From assembly GCA_037783415.1 (NCBI GenBank), contig JAZGTN010000073.1, positions 3,224,001 through 3,288,000 on the forward strand: DNA of 64,000 nt. Reading direction: 5' to 3'. The notes beneath the pieces are model-generated. The model was not told where the DNA came from, did not search any database, and saw nothing but the letters and a program-made list of their open reading frames with translations. A program made the translations under genes and the position numbers. Origin of the DNA: Leptasterias polaris. Lineage: Eukaryota; Echinodermata; Asteroidea; Forcipulatida; Asteriidae. Below, piece by piece: positions 52,301-63,631 of this stretch (positions within the stretch are counted from its first letter, which is position 1; every line of letters begins with the position of its first letter).

Positions 52301-55300
52301 AAAAATACAACAGTCTAGTAAAATGCTTTGTAGCATAGGAAAAAAAACCATAGGAAAATAAAATAAGCTGTTGCAAACTGCTTACCAACCAAAAGGAACA
52401 ATGCTATATGAATGCATATTTGTCTCCCCTACCTAGCATCAAATTTAGGGTCGACTGGTGTCCACGCTATGCATCGGATAGTCTCAGGTAGAACCCTGTT
52501 GAGTATGTGTGTGTATTCAATCTCAACTTCTTTGTTACCTGAAAAGACAAGGCTCATTAAGGCTCAGAGAGTAATTCAAAAGCCTATGCCGTAAAACTGA
52601 AACGTTTCTTGATACAAAGGTTATAACAAATAAATTTATTTAAATATTTGTAACTATGGAATTTTAACTTGATACAAATGTCAAAACACATAATTTGTAC
52701 ATCTCTTCAATGTAACTTGATACAAACATATCCTGACACAATTTCCCAATGGAGAGAAGACAAGGAAGGAGGTCTCAGTTTATATGTGGGAGGAAAACCC
52801 CAGAGAGATATTCCAGGAAAAACCCACGCAATCAGGTAGGGTCTGAAAATACAATTCACATAGTGCCCCCCAGTGGAATTCGAAGCCAGGGTCCTAGAGT
52901 TGGCAGCGAGGACAGAAACCACTAACACAAACCCGGTCGCCCCAAATTCTGAAAAATTTTCAAACAATATCATGGCAGTATTTGGTTGAGATTTACAACA
53001 AATACAGAAGAACATTTTTGGAAAAAATAATTTGTATTTTCCTTCACTGGCCTCTTTTGTGGCCCAAATCCTTCTGGATCCCCCTTTACTGAAATGCCCT
53101 GATAGCCCAAGACCTCCTAATTCATTCACTTTGGCAAAAAGGATATTGAAGGAGTTCGGCTTCTTAGGGCTAAGGAAGATAATTCACTGAAAGAAATAAA
53201 CACATACAGCAACCTCACCTGATCTCTCTTGTGCTGTACCATCAATGGTCTGAATGACCCCTGGCCCCTCCAGTAGATTTGACCTGAGGTCAATAGAAAT
53301 GACCTGTCCGAATGCACTCACACCTTTGTCTGTGCGACCACAGCGAGAGTAGTTAGCCTTCTCTCGGTTTTCAATCAAACGAGTCTTTGTCAAGGCTTGA
53401 AATATTTCTGCCTGATTAGTAAAGCAAACAATTAAATTTACAGATTAAAGCATTCAGACTTTACCTTCCTCCTTTTAATACCATGATATTTGGATGATAT
53501 TTAATGGTAAAAGACAGTAGGTGAATTATTTTAAAAGAAAAAATTAAAAGACAAAATTTTAGATTTTAAGGATAATTGGTCAGCTCTGGACTTATATATT
53601 TTAGGGGGCAATGATGTTTTATTTTGCAAAGGGCACTTCAATTAGAAGATCTTTCTAATGACATTGGGTAACTTTTGAAGGGGCACCAAGGCCAAGACCA
53701 GGGAATCAGAGGCCATGGCTTTAGTGTAAATTCAGGATGGTAGAGCGCCGGCACGATAATCCGGAGGTCGTTGGTTCAAATCCCGCTCTAGTAAATTTGT
53801 CTTTGTTCAACCCAAAATCATTTAAAATTTACCCAGTCAGTTTTTCTTGTGGTTTATTATTTGATATCTTAAATTATAAGCAAATACAAAGCATGCTTTA
53901 CAAACTTTTACCTCAACTGTGTTCTCCGTGTTTTCTTGGCTTGCAAATCCTTGATAGTCCCACCCAAGGTAGGCAATTCGCAAAGCAACGTGACGTTTGT
54001 TGTACCTAAAAATGATCCATAGATATACATTAAAATGTAACACCAAGTCCTGATACTGAAGCAATTCTCCCTAAAGCTTAGTTGCAATAATTGTAAACCT
54101 CGTTCCTCTATGACTGTTGGGAGGATCCAGGTTTATGATTATGGCAACTAACTCAAAGCTGAGTTGATAAGATTCTACCAGTCCTTCCAGATACCTTACT
54201 AGATTGTATCTCCACCATGCAAAGAATCAAATCCTACTCACATACATGGTGTTACTGCAAATGCCAAACTTGCTAGATTTAATCTCCACAAATCCTACTC
54301 ATGTACATGATTGATGTTACTTCAAACCTTACTAGATTGTATTTCCACCATGCAAAGTATCAAATCCTACTCATGTACATGGTGTTACTGCAAACCTTCC
54401 TAGATTGTATCTCCACCATGCAAATTTCAAATCCTACATTCTGTTTTTAGATGTATTGTACATCACATGTATTCTGATGGGTTCAGAGAGATCAAATTGA
54501 TAAAAACCTACTTTGAGAAGTCGAATGGCCTTTGTGTTCTTCTCTTTTTGCTTTTTCCAAGAGACTCATTGGTGCTTTCTTCTTCTACTTTTTTCTCCTG
54601 AAGCTGCTGAGATTGCCGCAATGATGCAACTTCTGTCTTTAATTGCTGAACCATAGAAAGTAGCTCCTGCAAAGGGTTGACAAAGATGTTGATAACAATT
54701 AACTGAATGATCAACAGTTGCTATTTGAATGTAATTCTCTCTCCAACTGAGCAACTGAGGGGAGGGGGTTACAGCAATTGCAACCACTCAATCAAGTAAA
54801 AAAATTGTTGTGTTAATCACTGTTATGTGATGATTATATTTTGTACAACATTTCTCCCGAGTTGTTGGGGGATATGTATGTTTCATTGCAACTTTTAAAA
54901 AGTGAGAAGGGCGAGTTTCTCCCTCCCCCCCCCCCCACACTGCCCGCTAGACCCAGTAACTGAGGCACTGTCTTACTTTCTGAAGATGTCAACAATTTGT
55001 TTAAAGGAGTACAGCGCCCCAGTAACTGAATCCCCCCCCCCCCCCTCTATTTTGACCTCTGGCGTGCAAACATTTTAACCAGTCAGTAGAGCATTTTTGG
55101 GGAAAAGGGGATTGGGTGTCAGTCGCTACCTGAATTTGAAGACTGCATGGGTTTTTCCCTCTTTGTTTTGGGGTATCCTCCCACATCAGGCACATATAAT
55201 AACGAACAATTTCTTCATCGTCTTTTTTTCAAACATGACAAAAGTTGGTGTGATGTTTCCATTCATAATGATGCTTTGCCGACTATTTTTATTATATTTA

Positions 55301-55794
55301 TTTAAATATTCAGATTCAGACAAATTACCCAAATTATACAAGTTACAACACACACACAAAATATTTCAGTCAGCTACCTCCTAGAGCCTCCTCCATCGTG
55401 TCTATTAAGATAGAGGGTATTATAGGTACAAATCAAGTTAGAAAACAAACTAACTTTTAAAAGTTTTAGTTTTATAACATAACTAAATTTTATTTACAAC
55501 AAAAATACAAGTAGGCCTACAACCATTATTTTATATGGTTCTACACTACTAGCACTGGTATTTGCTATAGTAATGTACAACCATGGATGGAGGTAAAAAA
55601 GCTAGAAAGAACACGAACAATTAATTAAACATTTAAATAATGATTATGAAAAATTACAACATAAAAACACACGACAAATTGAAATTCGAATTAATCATAA
55701 TGACAAGTGAAGTTCACATTTTGTTCAATACCTCTCTTGACTTTCCACTGAATGAATCTCTATCTTCCTTACTTATACTTTCATGTGATGCCAT
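46369..55794 (-). CDS. PUS3: tRNA pseudouridine(38/39) synthase, 13 coding exons, 459 aa
   Basis: TruA-family enzyme that isomerises uridine to pseudouridine at positions 38/39 of tRNA anticodon stem-loops. Coding exons on the minus strand: 55732-55794, 54512-54666, 53912-54005, 53219-53411, 52433-52538, 52227-52287, 49886-49945, 49655-49728, 48658-48775, 47719-47842, 47499-47556, 46587-46789 and 46369-46439. All phases fit and the total is 1380 nt. Hallmarks: coiled-coil-like N-terminus (LLSMVQQLKTEVASLRQSQQ), HVALRIAYLGWDYQGFASQE, the catalytic aspartate in CGRTDKGVSAFGQV, THILNRVLPE, YKYFFPRGD, FRNFCKMDV and GQAFLYHQVRCM. The ending RIRHFTKKRRLE parallels vertebrate PUS3. The human protein is about 481 aa. 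Confidence 0.95.
46843..46925 (+). mobile_element. tRNA-Leu-like SINE head
   Basis: GTGGCCAAGCGGTTAAGAGC, a CAGACTCAAGCTCTG anticodon-arm segment and a B box (GGGTTCGAGTC) resemble tRNA-Leu(CAA). The acceptor and T-stem do not pair properly, so it is a SINE promoter or tRNA pseudogene, not a functional tRNA. It sits in PUS3 intron 11, antisense to the gene. A further decayed copy is seen near 47325-47460. Confidence 0.55.
48179..48422. mobile_element. GGGCCCAATTTCAT inverted-repeat MITE, long-arm copy
   Basis: The arms of about 45 bp (GGGGCCAATTTCATGGAGCT at left, mirrored at right) include the direct motif GCTTAAGCA repeated in each arm. In PUS3 intron 9. Same family as 32218-32375. Confidence 0.75.
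48926..49205 (+). mobile_element. LINE/SINE 3' tail followed by a second tRNA-derived SINE
   Basis: GCGCTATATAAGAACTGG with an ATT run (48950-48985) is a CR1/L2-type 3' tail. Immediately after, GTTGCTGAGCGGTGTACTGG, a GTGGGTTCCAGTCCC B-box-like segment and a body with TTCGGGTGGGACGTAAAGC form the start of a further tRNA-derived element. PUS3 intron 8. Confidence 0.55.
50048..50297 (-). mobile_element. tRNA-derived SINE, minus orientation (copy 2)
   Basis: Same family as 31411-31625. On the minus strand the head carries GGTTCGATTCCCAGTC, the body ACCCAGGTGTATAAATGGGA and the tail GGGCTATATAAGAACC with an ATT run. Located in PUS3 intron 6. Confidence 0.7.
50358..51924. mobile_element. hAT-like non-autonomous transposon (1.57 kb)
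   Basis: Ends CAGGGGTCGAAATTA and TAATTTCGACCCCTG are perfect inverted repeats, with CTGGCCC/GGGCCAG motifs subterminally. No clean 8-bp duplication is seen (TTATACAT against TACATACA), so the class is inferred from the termini. Overlapping frames on both strands at 50500-51150 show no transposase motifs. It fills most of PUS3 intron 6. Confidence 0.65.
51975..52062 (-). mobile_element. tRNA-like sequence (SINE head or tRNA pseudogene)
   Basis: On the minus strand: GGTGGTCTAGTGATTAAG as an A-box region and GTGGGTTCGAAACCCAC as a perfect T-arm. The anticodon arm has an 8-nt loop and the acceptor strands do not pair, so a working tRNA is unlikely. It lies in PUS3 intron 6 next to the hAT-like element. 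Confidence 0.6.
53727..53880 (+). mobile_element. tRNA-derived SINE, plus orientation
   Basis: The head GGATGGTAGAGCGCCGGCA and GTTGGTTCAAATCCC supply A and B boxes. The body includes AATTTACCCAGTCAGTTT and ATTTGATATCTTAAATTA, which recur inverted at 44820-44920. PUS3 intron 3, antisense. Confidence 0.7.
54079..54150. mobile_element. Degenerate relative of the TAGTTGC hairpin element
   Basis: TAGTTGCAATAATTGTAAAC and GTTTATGATTATGGCAACTA are diverged versions of the arms at 25022-25107. The flanks CCTAAAGCT and CTCAAAGCT resemble a decayed duplication. PUS3 intron 2. Confidence 0.6.
54185..54440. repeat. Minisatellite, unit about 65-70 bp, about four copies
   Basis: Successive units contain CTAGATTGTATCTCCACCAT, AATCCTACTCATGTACAT and TGTTACTGCAAACCTT with small changes; the second unit is shortened. 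PUS3 intron 2. Confidence 0.75.
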
Positions 55795-57450
55795 ATTGAA
55801 TGTTGTAATATGATCATTGATATTGATATAATTATCATTCAATCACGCACAAACAGACAATTCCACAGTGGTGGGTACTTTGTAAACAAACTAAGTCATG
55901 TCGTGCCATAGGCGCTGCCATCTTGTGGATTTACTTCTTGGTACTCGAAAGGATCCACTCGAAAAAGGGGGATCTAGATTATGGCAATGTGAAAAAATTA
56001 TTGAGGTTCCTTTTTTCTAAAAATATCTCCTATATATTAAAATTACTCAAAATCAGAAATCTTAAAACGTGTATATAAAATGCTATTGCACTATTTTCAA
56101 ATTTCAAAAAACACAACAACTTTATATTTGGTATTGAAACCTCCTGTACTTTGAAAATGGTACAATCCCCCCGCAGACTGAAGCTAGCCGTGTATTTTGG
56201 CCAGAATTTCCATCTGCGAATTCAAGGGCCGACCAACCGCATATTCAGGTAAATTATAATCCATGCAGTACAAGGTGGTGACATTTCTGTCTCGCCTTCT
56301 TTCTAATAATAATAACTGGTTTTATGGCGCGCCAAATGATCAAAGGATGCAAGGCGTTTTCTTGTTTGAATGAAATGTTTTCAGTATAATTATTAACAAA
56401 TTAAAAAAACACATCCCTGAGCATACTAGAAAGCAGAATTAGATTATTCAGCTAACCAATTAGTGAGTAATTCTAAAACCACTTCAAACAATTAAGACCT
56501 CAATCATCCATTGTTGTATAATTAAATCAACCAGTGTATAATTAAATGTGAACCAGAATATCAAGAAACACACTTTTCTCTTTTTATATGCAACATAAGT
56601 GTCGTTACTTTGGGGTCAGTGCAAGTTTTCCAGACAGTTCATTCTGTATACTGGATAATAAGTTCTTAATTGTGGCAGCTAATTTCATTACTGAACAGAG
56701 CGAGCCAAATATTATTGTGGCCATGAAGGGACATCATATCACAAATATGTGAGCATACATAGAAATTATGTGCGCACACAAAGGCAAATATATTTGAAAT
56801 TTTTTGAATTTTATTGCATACTTTGTCGCATAATGTTTGAGTAAAATTTCTAATGACTTGGCCTGGTTCCACAAGTTCTTGCGTACACATCCTGACTATT
56901 TTCCTGCTAATAGTGCCACGTACTTAAGTCGCACGAAGAAATTGTCCGCAAATATCATTTCAAAGGGATGCCACCCAAAGTATGCAACTTACTCACAATG
57001 TTGCAAATTAATTTGCATAATATGTATGTGCACATATTTGCGCAACTAATTGTGACATTGCACTATATGCACACTGCACATGACAAGCGATTTTCCTTCA
57101 GCGCCAAGTAGTAGTACGCTCGGTGATGTTTTTAAGAATATTGAAAAATTGATAAGTGAAGTGAAGATTTTTATACCAACTTGAAATGAATGGATAATCC
57201 GCGGTAGATCTTCTGGCCCAATATGCGGCTAGCTAGCCTGTCTGGGGCGATCATTGGCACGTGACTCGGCCGGGCAGAATAAAGTCTAGCAAACGTCTCC
57301 ATTTGTAAAAGTCAACAATTGAAATGGTCTATGACCAGACTACACGTGTAATGCAACGTATGCGAAGCGGCTAGAGCTGCTGCACACAAAATTGAAGTAG
57401 AGCAAAAGCTTACGCTGTTTCGCTTCCTCCTTGACCTTGCCGAAGAAAGT
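55795..57450. promoter_or_regulatory. Intergenic region between divergent PUS3 and M6PR
   Basis: The two start codons face away from each other 1.66 kb apart, so both promoters should be here. I could not place initiation elements. A short segment near 56160-56300 resembles part of the palindrome in the 22.5-23.5 kb element (CATGCAGTACA). The frames present are non-coding. Confidence 0.5.
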
Positions 57451-58999
57451 ATGGAGCTATTTTGGGTGATATTTTGTTGCATATTGTCGGTTGTCCAAGC
57501 GAGTTGCATCGTAGACAGTCCATCGGAGGAAAAATACAAGGCACTATTAGACCCGTTGAAAAAACAAACGTAAGTATACAAATTCAAAACTGTAAACATT
57601 AAATTTGTCTTTGTCTCGGTTTCGTTGTTGCTTGGGGGAGGGGGCGTGGCTTTTGATGGACAGATCAACAAACAATTTATTTTATGTATTATTAAGTTTC
57701 AAGTTTTTGTTCTTTTCGATGCAAAAATCAATGGAAAAGATGCCGGAATAATGCCAAAACTTTTTCATTTGTTATCAACTTATATAAAAAACAATTTATA
57801 ACAAATAATATTAAATTTTTGGGTAATTAAAAAAATTTAAAATCATCATGCTTGTTTAGACTGAAAAACTACATGTACTGTACAGCTAGTATAAAGTAAT
57901 AATTATAAAATATATAATTAAGTTGTAGTACTAATATTATAATAATATTGTTAATAATTAATAAATGGTCAGTAGAGTAGGCTGAATCTGACCGCCAATA
58001 TTTCATTGGCTTTGAGTATGACCAAGAACAGACTCATCATATTCATAGATATATTTGGGTAAAAGAAATAGACTTTTTTTGTTTCACAATGAATGAAAAG
58101 TCGCAGTTGAGTTGGATTTGGAGCTGCGATAATCGTAGCTAAGACAGAAGTCAAACATAGAGCAAGGACGGACAGACCCTTTGTTAAAATGTGGGCAATT
58201 GTTTCGACAACATTTGAAAAGTCAGAATTCTGGTTCTTTGGTTTCAATACAGACTCAGAGCGATATTTTTAGTCAGTGGGCCTACCATTTTATTATTTTA
58301 CACACTTTGGTAAATTTTGCAATTAATTTGTAGTAGGCTACCAACTCGTGAAATTCATTGTGGTTTTCTATTGAAAGTTCCTTTTTTTCACAGGAGTACA
58401 TTAACCCTTCAGCCACACCAGACCTAGCCCACCTTGTTGGGCTGTTTAGTGTTATGGCTCTCTTTTAACATCAGTCTTTATCATAGTCGGACTATGGTAA
58501 GCATGGTAAGACCAATGTTAAAAGAGAGACATATAACAGCCCAACAAGGTGGGCTACACCAGACCCACCAAATCCCAAGGTTCAATTAGAACTGAGGACT
58601 GTACTAATAAACTGATTATACTTTGTACATGGGATCAGGCATACACCACCATCATCAGAGACCAACAGTTTGAGTGTTGAGTTATCAGTTACCAGTGATT
58701 GGATTTTGTTCCAGGATTTTACCCAGTAAATAACTAAAGGGGTTAGAAATTCTTGGCCCAATTTCATGTGATGTTCCCTTTTTTCTTTTCTCTTTAATTT
58801 GTGTTTCTTCTGATTGTTATTTAATATTCCAGAGTAACTATTCAAGACCAAGGAAATAAATGGAAGTACACCATCAAGTTCTGTGAAGGTGTGGAAGGTC
58901 AAGACAGGAAAGATATTGGCGTTCTTCAAACTTCTTTAAACAAAAGCGATGATACACACGTGGTTGGAAGAGTATCTACCACGGATATTAAAACAGGAA
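57451..58999 (+). CDS. M6PR: Cation-dependent mannose-6-phosphate receptor, first two coding exons
   Basis: P-type lectin that carries mannose-6-phosphate-tagged hydrolases from the trans-Golgi to endosomes. Exon 1 (57451-57569) encodes a signal peptide (MELFWVIFCCILSVVQA) and the start of the mature protein (SCIVDSPSEEKYKALLDPL). The donor GTAAGT is phase 2. Exon 2 (58833-58999) continues with WKYTIKFCEGVEG, NKSDDTHVVGRVSTTDIKTG and a phase 1 donor. The THVVGR segment matches the family's VVGR, whose arginine contacts the phosphosugar in the mammalian receptor. The remaining lectin exons, transmembrane segment and tail were not found before 64000. Confidence 0.82.
58425..58556. mobile_element. 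Hairpin Mutator-like MITE with perfect 9-bp target duplication
   Basis: TAGCCCACCTTGTTGGGCTG at the left is mirrored by CAGCCCAACAAGGTGGGCTA at the right, with a long imperfect stem inward (CTCTCTTTTAACAT/ATGTTAAAAGAGAG). Flanked by CACCAGACC at 58416-58424 and 58557-58565. In M6PR intron 1. Confidence 0.85.
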
Positions 59000-61900
59000 G
59001 TGAGTATGCAAGACTTTAGAATTAGTTTTTGCATAGCAGGGCTCGAATTCGGGGTAGAATTCCACAAGACCGCAGGGCATGTAGCTCAAAATGTTTACCG
59101 GACCAGAATTTATTTAAGAAGACCAGAATCTTCATGACAAAGAGCTTTCTACACAGTTTAACATGTAAATTGTTTTTATTTGAACAAGCACTTGAGAAGT
59201 TTTATCTCATTTGTGTTATGGGTGAGTAAAATTTGATACTCAACGAAATTGTATTTACCAGACTCAAAGTAGTTTGAGCATAATTTCTTTCTGTTCAAGA
59301 TACTAACACAGTGAGGTATTTGTATTCAATTCAATGGAAAAACACAAGACCGCTGGACTTGACACGTCATGAGTTTACTGGCCCTGGGATAAAATCACTG
59401 GCCTCAGGCCTGTGGTCCAGTGTCAAATTCGAGCCCCGCATAGAGCAAGTTCCTTGCTCTATGACTAGCCAGGGCTCTACTTATACACCGGATCACATAC
59501 CCAAGGCCAGTTGTTTTTGTGTCAATCCTGTAAACTCATGAATGGACAAGTCAAGCTGCCTTGTTTTTTTCAATTGAATAATAAAACCACACTGTGGAAT
59601 ATCTGAAGTAAAAACAAACCATGGTGATTATTATTATTATTATTATTATTATTTATTCGACCAAAACAAACAACAAACCAAAGTTACAATAGCACAAGAA
59701 AGAACATTAACGGAAAAACAGTTTTAAAAAAAGCAAGTAATAAGGAAAATAAATACAAAATTAGAAAAATAAAATTTAATTAATAAATAAAATTAAATAA
59801 ATAAGAAAATAAAAGCAAAAGCAAAAACAAAAAATATATAAAATATATGAGGGCGACTGAGGGCAGAGCATGCAGGAGGGGAACAAAACCAAATGGGAAG
59901 GACAACCAGAAGGGATAAAAACAAGGACAAATCATGCGGGTCAGGGGTAACAAAAGTAAACTAAACTAGACATAATTTTTGGTTGGAAACAAAAAAGAGG
60001 TGTTCGGTGTGACCTCGTGTTTCAAAGAAATGTTATAAACATGTCTGTGTACTTCTATAGAGTCTTTAGAATGGTGGTTCTAAAGATTTGACCAAACTTT
60101 TTGGATGTAACACATCCCAGCTTGAGTACATGCAAAGTTTCCATTTGATCACCAAAGTTGTTCTGTACATAGATCTTGTAAAACACTACCTTGGTGGTGA
60201 CATAACATGAAAATCGATGACGTCGTGAAAACGTCACTCCACGTTATATCCTTGTAGGACCTTCCAAGTTTTTGGACAGCCATTGGATGGAAGTATAATG
60301 TTTCTTGATATGATCGGCTGGTTCCCTTTACTTGTTTTTATAATGATCACATATGAAATAATCGTGTACGATTTTTTTCACAACAAAGATTACATGTTTA
60401 GAATGATAGAAAATAAGAATTAAGTATTTGACGGGCGCGGGCATCGATCTGCATGCTAGTTCCATGGTAGTCGCTTTGGAATCAAAACCCAATATTTTTG
60501 AATGATTATCCACTTGATTACAATCCTAAAGATGTTATTCAAAATAATAAATATAGCTGCCACACTTCCTGTGTATACGAATGCAACAATTAAAAAGGCG
60601 TTATTTATCGACAGAATTGGACCTGAGTATTTCCCTTCTTTTCTCAGTCTTATTTGCAGGGAGAGAACAATATTAATCGGTCAAAAACTAAAGTATAACA
60701 AGGCACTTTCTGTTTCGACCGGATGTAGAGGTAACGTAATGTCACGCACACAATACAAAAATAAAACCTAATTAAAAATAATCATCTTTTGTTAAAGCCA
60801 AATTTGAAAACTGATGACGTCATTATGACGTTAGATAAGTTCTTATCGATACATTGGTATTTAGTTATGTGCTTTAAATTGTAATTGAAAAACGAAGGTG
60901 AACTTACAAAACGTATTGTCAGCAAAAGAGTACAATATTTAGTTTATTTGAAAGGGCAGAGGGTCAATAATGTCCTTTCATACAGAGCAACATTAATTTT
61001 TCGAATTTCCCTTTCATCTTGGTTGCACATCTTAAAACGAGCGTTTGAATTACTAACAAGTACAACTATCATGTATGCCACTCACTGAAGTTTTTTATTT
61101 TTCAATTGATATTGATTCTTTATTTATTAATAAATCCGACTGTGCAAATCATGTTGACATTATTAAGTTACAATTCTTATAAGTTTTAACAGGTTTTCAA
61201 ATACTGTGATTTGGCTTCTCATGTATCGGTGCATGATACTTTGATTGTTCAATACTGATTGATGATGTCGTTAAAATAAGTCGAGCATAGTGTGAGCTAT
61301 TGGTTGCATTTTTTAAAATAGCTTGCTTGATTTTTAGACATTTGTCTTCATACAGAACGGTTTGTTAAATTTATAAAATTGAAAGAAAAGACACTTGTTT
61401 TAAAAAATTATGCAAGATAAAGGCAAGTCATGAAGACGGCAGTTTTAGCTTCTCGTGAATTTTAACTAATTAAATATTATTAATGAGTTAATAACTATTT
61501 CTACCTGTATGGTGCATCATACACTCGGCAAGGAATTAGGGGATGGAACACAACAATGATTATGAAATCTTTCACTGGAGACCATTCGGGTACTGGATGT
61601 ATTGTACATGTGTATATTCTGAAGATGAAAAAAACAATTATATACAAAGTATGACTCAAAGCAATGTAAGCCAAGCTGAAACTGCTCAATTTCATAACAT
61701 TCAAGACTTACTAAAATTCAAGACTTACAAAATTTCATGATTATATAATAATAATAATAATAATTTATTGAATTTATATTGCGCTCAACAATACAACATA
61801 TCAGAGTAAAGAAATTACGCAAGAAAAAATTAGTGGAAGGTGCACATCTTGTTTTTGATGTGAACAACTTATAAACGAAACCTTATTAGGGGAAACTTTA

Positions 61901-62176
61901 TCAAAGGGTTTTCAAATAATTATGTCATAATACAAAGTTGACGAAAAACATTCATCAGTCTGATCATTTTCTGACTATAGTGACACAGCCAACAATCATA
62001 CCAATCCCTCCATTGCCCAATTCTATCTCTTCGACGTTCATACTAAACGTTCCTTGGTTTTAAAACCATTTCACCAACGTCACCACTTGATGATACAGGA
62101 TAAACTTTATAACGTAATTGTGCATTAAATAAAAGAATCATTTTGAAAAGCATTGATGTTCACACAAAAACTTACC
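59000..62176 (+). other. M6PR intron 2 sequence with repeats
   Basis: Contains a small inverted-repeat element with CAGGGCTCGAATTCG near 59038 and AAATTCGAGCCCCG near 59420, an ATT microsatellite (59628-59653), a palindromic CATAGAGCAAG motif (59439-59462), the first copy of a direct repeat (60269-60655) and a reversed LINE-type tail (61744-61800). No exon was recognised. Confidence 0.5.
60269..60655. repeat. Direct repeat, first copy
   Basis: Nearly identical to 63632-64000 in the same orientation, from TTTTTGGAC to CTCAGTCTTATTT, with small indels (for example 12 extra bases near 60332). The second copy runs off the window, so the full unit length is unknown. Confidence 0.85.
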
Positions 62177-62806
62177 GTTTTAGTCCCGTGTAGAACCGAT
62201 AAAGACATGCCGTTAGCAGGGTCTGAAGCACCCTTCACGATCCGATGACACATCCTTCCTTCTCGGAGTGTGATCAAAACATAACCAATGTTCGTCCTTT
62301 TCTGCTTGCATTTTCTCACAAAATTAATAGTCATATGAAACACTGAAGTAGGTGGCCATCTCAGCGAAACTTCGTCTTTAATTCCATTTTGATCATTAAG
62401 CAACGAGAAGGGCGAATAGGGGAACAATTAGACGCTGAATATGAGCGGAATTCAGATCTATAATGTCAGTACGCCATTGATAAGTTGTAAGTACGATACC
62501 TGTGGCGTGCAACTGTACACCAGCATGCAATACACAGTACACAGTTTTCGTGGACTGCTCAATGTCTTCAATGTCGCAGTGTATTTTACACGTGGCGGTG
62601 TGCTTCTGCGAGTTGATATCGTAGGACGCCCTGTATTCAGGGCGTCCCTGAAATCGAGGCAAATCTTTTACTTCTCTGCGCGTGATGTAAACAGTCCCTA
62701 GATACAATTTTTGTGGTTTGACTTGCCAAGCAAAGAGTCTCCTCTCCTTTGACCAAAACTTAGAAACATGTAAGGCTCCACTGGTTAGTTGCACTTGTAA
62801 ATGCAA
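62177..62806 (-). CDS. Possible two-exon minus-strand gene fragment, unidentified
   Basis: Not recognised. An open frame on the minus strand from an acceptor-like TTGCATTTACAAG (about 62790) encodes VQLTSGALHVSKFW..., then CKIHCDIED and TKTVYCVL, faintly reminiscent of an immunoglobulin-like domain. It can end at a CAG/GTATCG donor near 62495 in phase 1. A second stretch (SLRWPPTSVFHMTINF, GYVLITLREGRMC) runs to a good donor ACG/GTAAGT at 62177-62176 and could start after an AG near 62390 in compatible phase. It would be nested in M6PR intron 2. No start or end is defined. Confidence 0.3.
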
Positions 62807-63198
62807 AAAGTTGTGGTATTTTAGGCATTTCTGCAAGGTACAAAAATATGTCATACTGTCTGGGCCATAAAAAAAAAATTCCCACCGAAAAAGTTTCATC
62901 AAACACTTTTTCAATTCACAATTCACGATGATCAAATCATGTGACTGAACATTCTGCTGAGCATTCTGGGGGAAAAATACAGAGGCTTAAAGAAGCCACG
63001 TGCCTTATATCATTTTCTAATAGTCTGGATAATTTTTTTTTGTAACACTCTATCATTTTTGTTATTAATATTAAAATTTTACATCAGCTTTGTGATTCGA
63101 TTATCACTGTTTATTTATATGCTTTATTATAAATGTTAAGAAACATAAAAAGACACAAAACTAAATAAAAATAAGATTTGAAAGCCAAGAATTATTTA

Positions 63199-63200
<2 letters not shown>

Positions 63201-63234
<34 letters not shown>
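63201..63234. repeat. Poly(T) tract of 34 bases
   Basis: Uninterrupted T run. It could be the poly(A) of a minus-strand retrosequence or simple expansion. Confidence 0.8.
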
Positions 63235-63235
<1 letters not shown>

Positions 63236-63631
63236 AAAAATACCATGGTTATTTTTAAAACTAAATAAAAAATATGTTGAATAAAAGGAAGAAAACTGCT
63301 GGCTATAGAGTCATACACTAAGTCTCACAGAACACTTGTAGTCACTGCAGATGTTTCTTCCACATATGGCTTCACCCGGACACCATACTTTCTTGTTTGC
63401 ATCGAAAACAGGTCAAACTCAAAACAAATGGGACGCTATTGAAGTCATCGAAGATCGGTGCGTATTGTGAAAGTTTCAATGTCCATCACGTTTTAATATA
63501 TGTTTGCATATTTCTTATAAACAAAGGAAGGTAATTAGGGCATCAGTTGATTATGGAATATTTTTATTTTTTTTTCAATTCAAAGAAAAAGGCATACTAC
63601 ATCGAAAACCGGACAGGGGAGGATACATTGG

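Noticed and set aside
54185..54440. CRISPR-like repeat array
   Set aside because: The units are contiguous degenerate minisatellite copies without unique spacers, in an animal intron.
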